NCBI GenBank assembly: GCA_016209785.1
Contig: JACQVM010000095.1
Coordinates: 1-14,430, forward strand
Reading direction: 5' to 3'
DNA length: 14,430 nucleotides
DNA from: Candidatus Melainabacteria bacterium
GTDB taxonomy: Bacteria; Cyanobacteriota; Vampirovibrionia; Obscuribacterales; Obscuribacteraceae
Shown: positions 6,647 through 14,416 of the stretch, one piece after another
Layout: each line of letters starts with the position of its first letter
How positions within the stretch are numbered: position 1 is the first letter of the stretch
Notes under the pieces: generated by a model
What the model was told of the DNA's origin: nothing
Databases searched by the model: none
Seen by the model: only the letters and a program-made list of their open reading frames with translations
Position numbers and translations under genes: made by a program

Positions 6647-9526
6647 TTATTTATCTAGATCCATCCAAGTTTTTCCTACTCCCACATCCACCCTCAGTGG
6701 CACCATAAAAGGCTGATGGAGCGTCATAGCCTCAGTAACGAGCTGGGTAGTTTCTACAAGCTCAGCGTGAGGAACCTCAAGAACAAGCTCATCGTGAACC
6801 TGCAAGATAAGCTTGCTGGACAACTGACGCTGGCACAATTGCCGGTCAAGCTCAACCATTGCTAGTTTCATTAAATCTGCTGCACTACCTTGTAATGGTG
6901 CATTGCAAGCAGCACGTTCCTCAGCACGTCTTAATTGTTCATTTCTATCAGCTAGAGCCCTAAAGTAGCGCTTGCGTCCCCAAAGTGTTTTGACAAAACC
7001 ATTTCTTCTAGCCTCTTCAATGGTGGCATTTATGAAAGTACGCACCTTCGGATAACGACTAAAGTATTTGTCAATAAACTTTTGGGCCTCACGCGTGGAA
7101 ACACCTAGGTCTTGCGCTGTTGAGTAAGCACCCTGCTGGTAGATGAGCGAAAAATTGATGGTTTTGCCAACACGACGCATTTCCGATGTTACTTTGTCCA
7201 AAGGAACATCAAAAATCTCCATTGCCGTACGTGCATGAATGTCCTGATCCTTGGTAAAGGCATCAATAAGCGTCTCATCGCCAGACATGTGTGCCAACAG
7301 CCTTAGTTCAATTTGAGAATAATCCGCCGACACTAACATAGTGCCGTCACGCCCTGGCACAAACGCCCTGCGTATTCGCTTGCCCAGCTCGCTACGAATA
7401 GGAATATTCTGGAGGTTGGGATTCGAGCTCGATAGTCGCCCCGTGCTTGTGCCTGTCTGGTTAAACTCTCCATGCAGTCGTCCATCACGTGAGGATATTT
7501 GTCTGGGAAGAGCATCAGCATAAGTTGAACGCAGTTTACTCAGCTCTCTGTACTCAAGCACTCTTGCCACTATTGGGTGTAGGTTAGCCAAATCCTTCAA
7601 TACAGCCGCATCTGTTGAGTACCCTGACTTTGTCCTTACCTTTGCAGGTAGTTTAAGCTCTTCAAATAAGACCTTCTGCAATTGCTGCGTAGAACTAACA
7701 TTAAAGGCATGGCCAGCTAAACCATAGATGTCTTGCTCAATTGCCTTAAGATCAGTAGTTAATTCTCGAGAAAAATCGTTAAGGTAAAGCAGATCAAGCG
7801 CCACGCCTGCCTGCTCCATCTTGGACAATACGGCAGTTAGTGGCAACTCCATTTGCCATAAAAGAAAGCGCTGCTCTAAGTCCAAGTTGTGGTTATAATG
7901 CCGTGCTAATTCAAGGGCAATTCTTGCATCATCAGCAGCATACGGAGCTACTTTCGACACACTTAACATGTCCATGGTTAATTGCTTACGCCCGGACCCA
8001 ATCAGTTCAGCAATACGCACCATTTGATGACCCAAAATGCGCTCAGACTGATCCTTAAGACCATGACTATCATCTGGATTAACAATATAGCTAGCCAACA
8101 TAGGATCAAACACTAGCGGACCAAAACGTATGCCCAGGAGCGACAAAACGTTCATTTCAAACTTAGCATTTTGAGCTATCTTCCCAATATTGCCGTCCTC
8201 CAACAATTGCTTAAGCAAGAGTTTTGCCTCATTAGGCTCCAGGCACTCTTCACCAATGTGACGTACAGGAACGTAAGCAGTTTTGACATGCCAATTGTCT
8301 TGTTTGGTTTCCAGCGAGCCATCCAACCTTAAGCTGGCACCATTGCTCCAGGCAAAGGCATAGCCAACAATTTCAGTGTTAAGGGAATTAAGTCCTGTAG
8401 TTTCAAGATCCACACAAAGAACTGTCTGCCTGGACAGCTCGTCGATGAGCTCATGCAGGTCGGTGGCTGTACGAATTATCCTAGGCTGTGGCGAACCTAA
8501 AGTCCTGTCAGGCAAACAACTAAGCTGATAGACTCCCACTTCAGTTGGCTGCACCTCATCCCGCTCTGCTGAGACCCCACCAAATTTCTCAATACACCCC
8601 GGCATTAATGCCGGGATTTGACTTATCTGTGGTGGCACTCCTTGATTGAAAGGAGCCAACGCCTGCGGCAGACGTTTCAGAATGCTCTTAAACTCCAGGT
8701 CACGCAAAAGGCTCACTAACTCTTCAATATCCGGCAAGGTTAAATGACAGTGTGCGAAGTCAAACTCAATAGGCACATCTAATCTTATGGTGGCAAGATC
8801 ACGACTGGCAAAGGCACTTGCTTTGCCTTCCACCAATTTTTGTTTGACGGCACCTTTCACCTCATCAATGTGCTCATAAACGCCCTCTATGGAATGAAAC
8901 TGATTAAGAAGAGGTGCTGCTGTCTTGGGTCCAATACCTTTCACTCCAGGAATATTATCGGAGGCATCACCACATAATCCTTTGTAATCTCTCACCTGCT
9001 CAGGCCACACGCCAAGCTTGTTGAACACTTCTTGGCGTCCAAAAGTAATCACGCCATCTCGGCTGGGCATAAGAACCTGGATGTTGTCATCGAGCAACTG
9101 AAAAGCATCCTGATCTCCAGTCAATATAAGTACATGCATGCCCTTCGATGTAGCTTGTTTCGCTATGGTACCAATAACGTCATCGGCCTCATAACCTGCC
9201 AACTCATAGACAGGAATACCTAAAGTCTCAACGCCTTTCTTAATGATCGGCCATTGCTGGCTTAGCTCATCCGGCATTTCAGCCCTATTTGCCTTGTACT
9301 CCGCATACTCCACATGGCGGAAAGTCGGTTCTGCTAGATCAAAACATACCGCAATCATCTCAGGCCTGCACTTCTCCAGCAAATCAAAGAGTGCCTTGAA
9401 AAAACCAAATACAGCCCATGTAGGGGTACCGTCAGACTTGCGCATCCCTGAAGTAAAAAGAGCATAAAATGAACGAAAGGCCAAAGCACTTCCGTCCACA
9501 AGGACTAACGTTTTAAACTCAGTCAT
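6647..9526 (-). CDS. polA: DNA polymerase I
   Basis: This is the repair and Okazaki-fragment polymerase, 959 residues and slightly longer than the 928 of E. coli. In order: a 5' nuclease domain (about 1-290) opening with VLVDGSALAFRSFYAL, with YEADDVIG and the helix-hairpin-helix GVKGIGPKTAAPLL; a linker (about 300-365); a 3'-5' exonuclease domain with Exo I VDLETTG (D373, E375), Exo II NAKFEM (E457 where most enzymes have Asp) and Exo III YAADD (Y529, D533); then the polymerase domain with motif A ADYSQIELR (D735), motif B RRVGKTINFSLIYQQGAY (K788, F792, Y796) and motif C VHDELVLEV (D912). Proofreading is therefore probably present. The ATG at 9524-9526 starts the conserved N-terminus; an upstream ATG at 9604 would overlap the phosphatase gene by 71 bp. 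The gene begins 7 bp after the phosphatase stop, so it is probably co-transcribed with it. Confidence 0.98.
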   Translation of the reverse strand: MTEFKTLVLVDGSALAFRSFYALFTSGMRKSDGTPTWAVFGFFKALFDLLEKCRPEMIAVCFDLAEPTFRHVEYAEYKANRAEMPDELSQQWPIIKKGVETLGIPVYELAGYEADDVIGTIAKQATSKGMHVLILTGDQDAFQLLDDNIQVLMPSRDGVITFGRQEVFNKLGVWPEQVRDYKGLCGDASDNIPGVKGIGPKTAAPLLNQFHSIEGVYEHIDEVKGAVKQKLVEGKASAFASRDLATIRLDVPIEFDFAHCHLTLPDIEELVSLLRDLEFKSILKRLPQALAPFNQGVPPQISQIPALMPGCIEKFGGVSAERDEVQPTEVGVYQLSCLPDRTLGSPQPRIIRTATDLHELIDELSRQTVLCVDLETTGLNSLNTEIVGYAFAWSNGASLRLDGSLETKQDNWHVKTAYVPVRHIGEECLEPNEAKLLLKQLLEDGNIGKIAQNAKFEMNVLSLLGIRFGPLVFDPMLASYIVNPDDSHGLKDQSERILGHQMVRIAELIGSGRKQLTMDMLSVSKVAPYAADDARIALELARHYNHNLDLEQRFLLWQMELPLTAVLSKMEQAGVALDLLYLNDFSRELTTDLKAIEQDIYGLAGHAFNVSSTQQLQKVLFEELKLPAKVRTKSGYSTDAAVLKDLANLHPIVARVLEYRELSKLRSTYADALPRQISSRDGRLHGEFNQTGTSTGRLSSSNPNLQNIPIRSELGKRIRRAFVPGRDGTMLVSADYSQIELRLLAHMSGDETLIDAFTKDQDIHARTAMEIFDVPLDKVTSEMRRVGKTINFSLIYQQGAYSTAQDLGVSTREAQKFIDKYFSRYPKVRTFINATIEEARRNGFVKTLWGRKRYFRALADRNEQLRRAEERAACNAPLQGSAADLMKLAMVELDRQLCQRQLSSKLILQVHDELVLEVPHAELVETTQLVTEAMTLHQPFMVPLRVDVGVGKTWMDLDK
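8595..8622. repeat. Palindromic element, copy 1 (inside polA linker)
   Basis: A perfect 18-bp palindrome, CCCGGCATTAATGCCGGG, occupies 8598-8615 within a 28-bp block starting CACC and ending TTTGAC. It matches the block at 11853-11880 at 22 of 28 positions, with compensatory stem differences. It lies in the coding sequence of polA at about residues 302-311 (reading IPALMPG), in the variable linker between the 5' nuclease and the 3'-5' exonuclease domains, and keeps the frame open. Confidence 0.6.
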
Positions 9527-9533
9527 GACAAAT

Positions 9534-11285
9534 TTACCACCGCGTAGGCTCTGTTGGACTTGCGCTAGAAGCAAAGGCAGCACTTCTAGGACGTGGTGGT
9601 CCATATACCTGTCCTAGAGCCTCGCTCAACACCCGCCCTTCACACAACTCCGGAGGCTCAATTCCAACAATGGCAGCTATTGTTGGTGCAATGTCAGCGG
9701 GGCTACACTTGCTACCATACACTCCTGCGCGTAGACCTGTGCCCACCATTATAAAGGGTACATGCGAGTCGTAGGAGTATGGAGAACCATGGGTGGTGCC
9801 ATTTGGCTCAGATATAAAAATGTAATTAGGCTTGGTTAGAACAAACAGCTCGCCGCTGCGTCCCCAATAATAGTTCTTCTTCACTGCCTCAACTGTGGGA
9901 CCACTAGGCAACTGGTTCAGGAAAAACTGTACTGCTGTAAAAACATCGCCTACCCCAGGAACTGATCTTGCAAGCTTGGCCGCCAGTGCTTCTACATCAG
10001 GTTGCCGATACTTTTGCTTGTCTATAGCATCTAAATTGAGATACAAGTTGGGAGGCTCAAATGACTCAATCCAACTTTCAGAACCAAGCCTGGAATCCAG
10101 TGCAGCATCAAGCAAATTCTGAAAAGCCTTAGGGTCTATACGTCCCGCATCCAGACCCTTCTCTTTCAGGAATTCTGGGATGGGCATTACTCCGTGGTCC
10201 GATGTTAATATCAGTAGACATTTGTCAAGGCCCACCTTTTGATCAAGATGTTGGAAAAAGCTAGCTAACGTTTGATCTAGCCGTAACACCAAATCCTCGA
10301 CCTCCTGAGAATAAGGGCCAAAGGCATGCCCTAAAAAATCGCCTGCTGAAAAGCTCACGGCTAAAAAGTCTGTCTGCTCCTTTTGCCCTAAACTTTCATG
10401 TTATATGGCTTCTCGAGCAAAGTCAGCCACCATCTGGTTGGCCCATGGCGTCATAGCAATAACGCTGTAGAAAGCCTCACGCGGTGAGCTAAGCCCACCG
10501 GTAATAACATGAGGAAACTGCCGACCATCACCGGGTATTGGTCGCTCCCAAACATAATCGTCACGAGTTGAAGCTGTGTACTGATTCTCTGGGAGGAAAC
10601 GCTGCCATGGCTTACCAAAGTACTTGTCAGCATAATGTTGATCATTGAATACCTTAACCCAGGTAGACATTTCACGCCCATATTGCGAGGAACTGACAAA
10701 GTGTCCTACACGCATGTCCCACCAATATGCCCCGTTAGCTAGCCTCCCAGCTAAAGGCAGTGAGGCTCTGTCCTTTAAACTGACAGTAATAACTTTGCTT
10801 CGTCCGTTAGTAGCCAGCCTCATCTGGTCACCAATTGTGGTACCAATTAGAGATCGGGTGCTGCAACCAAGACCATTAGCTCCTACAAGCTGACAAGTTT
10901 CATCAGACGTTGACGCTACCTGCTTACCTTTACGGCGATCGAACCAGTCATTGGCCACAACTCCAGTTGCCCAGGGATGAGCACCAGTAGCAATAACCGT
11001 GTGTCCACAGGCAGTATGAGTTGTAGCTTGCTGGTATTGGCAGGAAACAAAATTAGCCCCATAATCCATAAGAAAACGGAAACCACCTGAGCCAAATTTA
11101 TCTTGGTATCGTGATAAATAGTCAAAGTTGAACTGATCAACAACCACTACAACAACCAGCTTAGGACGGTTAAATTGGAGTCCCTGAGCGTAAGCCATAC
11201 AGGGGACTGCCCCCATGACTACCACACAAGACACCAATAAACACAGTGTGCTTACCATCCATTGAGACAAACTATAAAAAAACAA
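9534..11285 (-). pseudogene. Secreted alkaline phosphatase/phosphodiesterase family protein, interrupted by an in-frame TAA
   Basis: The frame reads as one ~583-residue protein of the alkaline phosphatase superfamily (type I phosphodiesterase/PafA-like), except for a single TAA at 10401-10403 (codon 295). It starts with a signal peptide (hydrophobic core about 11-27, likely cleavage after MAYA at 33), so the product would be exported. Metal and catalytic residues lie on both sides of the stop: D50 (VVVDQFNFDYL), nucleophile T91 (TTHTACGHT), then D316 and H320 (GDFLGHAFGP), D363-H364 (TSDHG) and about H508 (DSHVPFIM). The codons right after the stop (HESLGQ, TDFLAVSFS) continue the family pattern. 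A truncated 294-residue product or a restart at GTG 10358 would each lack half the active site. The TTG start at 11283-11285 is supported by GGAGGG seven bases upstream. It could be a recent pseudogene, a readthrough gene, or a base-call error. Confidence 0.85.
10401..10403 (-). other. In-frame TAA nonsense codon in phosphatase gene
   Basis: The minus-strand reading is R-E-A-I-TAA-H-E-S-L-G-Q in an unbroken frame. Related proteins, as I recall them, usually have an acidic residue after the AI, so a single G-to-T change of GAA to TAA would produce this. TAA also ends gatC, polA, LRV and the dehydrogenase here, so it is a normal stop in this genome. Confidence 0.85.
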
Positions 11286-11291
11286 GTGTCG

Positions 11292-11297
11292 CCCTCC
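11292..11297 (-). promoter_or_regulatory. Ribosome binding site deciding a TTG start
   Basis: GGAGGG on the minus strand lies six bases before the TTG at 11283-11285 of the phosphatase gene. The first in-frame ATG, nine codons downstream, has no such site and would shorten the signal peptide, so TTG is the preferred start. Confidence 0.7.
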
Positions 11298-11367
11298 ACT
11301 ACCTAGCTAACTGAGGTCATTTTAAATTAGCTCTTGTAACGGTATATCTAATCACTTTGTAAAAGTT

Positions 11368-11396
11368 TTGGCAGACTTTGCAAGTACCACTACAAT
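11368..11396 (+). promoter_or_regulatory. Sigma70-type promoter of the phasin gene
   Basis: TTGGCA (11368-11373) and TACAAT (11391-11396) each match five of six consensus bases and are separated by exactly 17 bases. The expected start of transcription, near 11403, leaves a ~23-base leader with GGAGA at 11416-11420 before the ATG at 11426. This is the best promoter in the window and suggests strong, constitutive-type expression. Confidence 0.7.
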
Positions 11397-11415
11397 CAGA
11401 TATTGCAAATAATGT

Positions 11416-11420
11416 GGAGA
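11416..11420 (+). promoter_or_regulatory. Ribosome binding site deciding the phasin start
   Basis: GGAGA ends five bases before the ATG at 11426. An in-frame ATG at 11378 would fall between the -35 and -10 elements of the promoter and cannot be used from that transcript, so 11426 is the start. Confidence 0.75.
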
Positions 11421-11425
11421 AGTGT

Positions 11426-11839
11426 ATGAGCGAGCGAACAAAACTACTCAAGAAAGCTGTTCTCACGGGTGTCGGAGCATCCACGAACGCAGACAGAGTG
11501 CAAAAGGCCTTAAATGAAGCTTTGGAAGACCTCATCAAGGTAGTACAGGACCTCCTGGAGGACCTAGAATCCAAAGGGAAGGTTAAGACAGAGTCACTGC
11601 AAAATTTCCTTAGAAGCCTCAAGGACGAAACTCGCCAACGAAAGAGTCAATTTGAGGATAAGGTGTCTGCCACAGTGCAGTCTTCAATGAAAAAAGCAGC
11701 CAAAGAAATTGGCTTGGCAACCCAGGAAGAGCTTAAGGACATTATGGAGCGCATAAACACTCTTGAAGAAACCTTAACTCAAGGTGACGATGACGGAAAA
11801 AAAAGCCGTTCAACGCGCAGCAGGCGTTCTAGCCCATAG
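11426..11839 (+). CDS. Phasin-like (polyhydroxyalkanoate granule-associated) protein
   Basis: This is a 137-residue, highly charged, mostly helical protein resembling the COG3937/PhaF-type phasins that coat polyhydroxyalkanoate granules. Residues 1-20 (LLKKAVLTGVGA) form an amphipathic start. A long helical region follows (about 21-90), then ATQEELKDIMERINTLEETL (99-118), a short coiled coil typical of this family for oligomerisation. An acidic linker (DDDG) leads to a Ser/Arg-rich basic tail (KKSRSTRSRRSSP), reminiscent of the longer DNA-binding tail of Pseudomonas PhaF but much shorter. The gene is a compact transcription unit with its own promoter and a hairpin at its end. No PHA synthase is in the window, and other small helical proteins look similar, so the granule role is inferred from the family pattern. 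Confidence 0.68.
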   Translation: MSERTKLLKKAVLTGVGASTNADRVQKALNEALEDLIKVVQDLLEDLESKGKVKTESLQNFLRSLKDETRQRKSQFEDKVSATVQSSMKKAAKEIGLATQEELKDIMERINTLEETLTQGDDDGKKSRSTRSRRSSP

Positions 11840-11852
11840 AATAGCTTGTAAG

Positions 11853-11880
11853 CACCTCGCCCTTAAGGGCGGGGTTTGAC
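11853..11880. terminator. GC-rich hairpin after the phasin gene (palindromic element, copy 2)
   Basis: CGCCCTTAAGGGCG (11858-11871) is a perfect 14-bp palindrome. In RNA the stem extends through one U-G and two C-G pairs (11855-11874) and is followed by UUUGAC. It lies 13 bases after the phasin stop and 4 bases beyond the end of the convergent 843-residue gene, so it probably works as a rho-independent terminator for the phasin transcript, with only a short U-run, and perhaps as a barrier for the opposite strand. The flanking CACC and TTTGAC are shared with the element inside polA, so it may also be a dispersed repeat. Confidence 0.6.
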
Positions 11881-11884
11881 CCTG

Positions 11885-14416
11885 CTAAAGCATGTTTGGG
11901 GGCACTGGCGGTACCTGGGAAACATGCTCACCTGTGTTTGGATTAGATAAAGTTGCACCCATCTCCAAGTGTGGCAGCTCTGGAATTGGTGATCGCACCT
12001 GAAGCTCACACGCTAGCCCTGGACACGGTACCGGAGCAAGGTATCCTTGCCTGCACCAGTCTCTTTCGTAAGACAATGGGAAGCCTTCCCCATTGTAATC
12101 TTGAGGCAAGGCAGCCAAATCTCTTATGAGAACCGACCACCAAACCTTGGTCTTTCGGCCGGTTGTTAGAGCATTGCGTGCATAGTAAACCAAATTACCA
12201 ACCGTCAAGGGCACATTGGTAAATGGCGATCGCTCAAAAATCTTAACTGCCGGGGTCTTGCTTGCCATTACTGCTTGCGAGTCTAAAATAGCCACAAAAG
12301 GACGCATTGGCATTGCTAGCTCATGCCGACTAACAATTTCGCTTAACGACAACCCTTCAACAACCATTGGTTCGTGAGCCTCCTTAAAGACTAGAAACTC
12401 TCGAGAAACCCAGGAAGAAGCCTCTATCAGTCTTTCGTCTAAAGCAGCTTCATTAATCTCGTCTTCCGTTGCTGGGTTTATCCTCGGTACAAAGTAAAGT
12501 CCTTTTCCTAGGAGGAAACCAGGCTCAGGTGCTTCCACTCGATACAGACCTGTGCCAATCATTTGTTTCATGTTGAAGCAAACAGCAAAAGACTTAGACG
12601 CAGCTTTCTCGCCATTAGCTAGCACAATCGAGCACAGAGCCTTTTTCCTAAAATAAAGATGCTGTTTAGCCTCAACAGCCCGCAATTGCTGATTAAGCAT
12701 CTTAGCTCTGTTGTTAAGGAGCACCACCTCATTGGAGATCGCCTTCAGTGTCTTTCCCTGACCTTTGATTCTGTCCAGTCTCTGGCTTAAGGACCTTAAC
12801 TCTTCCCGGGACAACAGGCTGTCCTTAGACAATTGTTGCAAAGTTAAATCAGCCCGGTTACTCATTATCCTGGCCATAGCCTGTGATTCAATGCCAGCCA
12901 AATTAGTTCTATGCAGAGAGACTAAAAAATCCTTGACCAAACGCTCATCTAGACCATAGCGACTGGGCAGATTGCATTCACCAGCTGCGTTCACATAAAG
13001 TGGTAAAGCCGAAGGGGGCAACGCCTGATTGGACCCCCACAAGGCAAAGGCACTGCCCAGTGCAGCACGCCCTAAGCCACCAAACCCAGTCTGATTAAAA
13101 ATGGCGTATTCCGGTGCACCGGTATCTTTGGCCAGACACGTATTAGCTAAAGGAGTCTGCTCTGGCGGATTGCCGGCTGCTGACTTAGCATTTAACTGAG
13201 CCCCATGAACTTGCTCGGCACCCGGTGAAGACCAAACCTGATAAACAAGACTCAAAACGTTTGTTACATTAATTGCTGGACCTAATTGGCGTAGCCAGTG
13301 ATAAAGTGCAACCGCCACCGCATCTGATAACTGCATTTCACCAAGCTGTTGGTTTGCCACAGGACCAAGACTCATATAGCTAAGCGTCTCGCCACCAATT
13401 GCTTGTTGCCAAAATCCAGACTTGTCCGACTTGTTAAACAACAAATCTGCCATTGAGCGTAGCTTCGGTGGTGCTCCGTGTGGAAAACTAATCATAAACA
13501 CTGACCTATGCTCACATGGAGCAAATCCACCAACCACAGCGCAGCTAACACGCCTTACCGTTGGCTCCGCTTTTCCTGAATGAGACAAATCAGCCTTTTT
13601 GTACTCTGCTTCCACAAGCACCGCCGAGGGTGTCACACTAGTGTCAGCACGGACAAACTCTCTAGGACTAATAAGCTTGGCCTTGTCAGCTATCGCAATA
13701 AATTGCACAGATTGTGTGCCAGGCACCGGAAGTTGTATATAAGGCTTGTAAAAACCCGACATTGCGTTACTGTCCAGAAAAGCTTTCTCCTCACCGGCAG
13801 CCACAGGTATTCCAGAGGAAACATCCTGGGAAATCACTTTACCTAAAGTTATGCGGCAACCAACTAAAACCTCTCTGTCCGAAATCTTATGGGAAGACAA
13901 ATACTCGTTTACACGTGCGTGTATTACATGAATGGCTGCATCCGAATAATAAAGACTAGGCTGAACAGCTTGATACATCTTAAGCCGCAATGCACCCTCA
14001 AGACGGTGCACATCGTCCAAATCTTGGCAAACCAGTTTTAAGATTAGAGGATGCTTAATGTGCTCAGCTATTAGTGCATTAAGCCGCAGGTTAGCATAAA
14101 TGCTATTAAGCCCAATCACACCTTGATTAAGGACTCCTGAATTAGAACTCCTTGTAGCAGGTAAATTGCACAAGCCAATCTTGCCAAAGCTAGGGCTCAC
14201 AACGACAGTTCCTTGCAATTCTCTTGCAGCTAATAGCGCAGCCTCATCTACTGGAGAGTCATTTGCCGATCTCACCGTAAATTGATTTACACCCAATATA
14301 TATAAGCTTATGATTGCACCAAACAAAAGAGAAAGGACTATAAGTTCAAGCAGCGTAAACCACTGCGTGGAAATCTTCTTCATAAAAAGCCCGGCTTTGT
14401 AACGCATCAATGTCAT
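11885..14416 (-). CDS. Large membrane-anchored protein with pilin/TadG-like N-terminus, function unknown
   Basis: I do not recognise the full-length family of this 843-residue protein. After a basic leader, one hydrophobic helix (about 20-42) begins FTLLELIVLSLL, much like the FTLxE start of a type IV pilin, but Trp precedes the Phe where prepilin peptidase normally needs Gly. It is followed by SPVDEAALLAARELQ, which recalls the DAAALAAA segment after the TadE/TadG membrane helix. The rest looks extracytoplasmic: twelve scattered cysteines, and a predicted coiled coil at about 520-593 (SKDSLLSREELRSLSQRLD to NQQLRAVEAK). The C-terminal ~60 residues contain three cysteines, and the tail is proline-rich (VPPVPPN). 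Starts at 14416, 14407 and 14383 all lack a good Shine-Dalgarno; 14383 would give a short MKKISTQW leader. Neighbours beyond the right edge would help most. Pilus- or surface-associated protein is the best guess. Confidence 0.6.
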   Translation of the reverse strand: MTLMRYKAGLFMKKISTQWFTLLELIVLSLLFGAIISLYILGVNQFTVRSANDSPVDEAALLAARELQGTVVVSPSFGKIGLCNLPATRSSNSGVLNQGVIGLNSIYANLRLNALIAEHIKHPLILKLVCQDLDDVHRLEGALRLKMYQAVQPSLYYSDAAIHVIHARVNEYLSSHKISDREVLVGCRITLGKVISQDVSSGIPVAAGEEKAFLDSNAMSGFYKPYIQLPVPGTQSVQFIAIADKAKLISPREFVRADTSVTPSAVLVEAEYKKADLSHSGKAEPTVRRVSCAVVGGFAPCEHRSVFMISFPHGAPPKLRSMADLLFNKSDKSGFWQQAIGGETLSYMSLGPVANQQLGEMQLSDAVAVALYHWLRQLGPAINVTNVLSLVYQVWSSPGAEQVHGAQLNAKSAAGNPPEQTPLANTCLAKDTGAPEYAIFNQTGFGGLGRAALGSAFALWGSNQALPPSALPLYVNAAGECNLPSRYGLDERLVKDFLVSLHRTNLAGIESQAMARIMSNRADLTLQQLSKDSLLSREELRSLSQRLDRIKGQGKTLKAISNEVVLLNNRAKMLNQQLRAVEAKQHLYFRKKALCSIVLANGEKAASKSFAVCFNMKQMIGTGLYRVEAPEPGFLLGKGLYFVPRINPATEDEINEAALDERLIEASSWVSREFLVFKEAHEPMVVEGLSLSEIVSRHELAMPMRPFVAILDSQAVMASKTPAVKIFERSPFTNVPLTVGNLVYYARNALTTGRKTKVWWSVLIRDLAALPQDYNGEGFPLSYERDWCRQGYLAPVPCPGLACELQVRSPIPELPHLEMGATLSNPNTGEHVSQVPPVPPNML

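Noticed and set aside
9527..9604. Upstream ATG extension of polA by 26 residues
   Set aside because: It would overlap the phosphatase coding end, and the added residues do not resemble Pol I; the conserved N-terminus begins at 9526.
11317..11622. 101-residue minus-strand open frame across the phasin gene
   Set aside because: It lies antisense to a gene with its own promoter, ribosome site and family-like protein; its composition (Ser/Arg/Leu-rich) is typical of a shadow frame.
13111..13122. Perfect 12-bp palindrome CCGGTGCACCGG inside the 843-residue gene
   Set aside because: It lacks the CACC/TTTGAC flanks and TTAA centre of the repeat pair and encodes ordinary sequence; it can occur by chance.
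14383..14399. AAAGC-CGG-GCTTT followed by Ts on the minus strand, terminator-like, near the start of the 843-residue gene
   Set aside because: The stem is only 5 bp and lies between two candidate start codons, where a terminator would make no sense unless the real start is 14383. Too weak to call.
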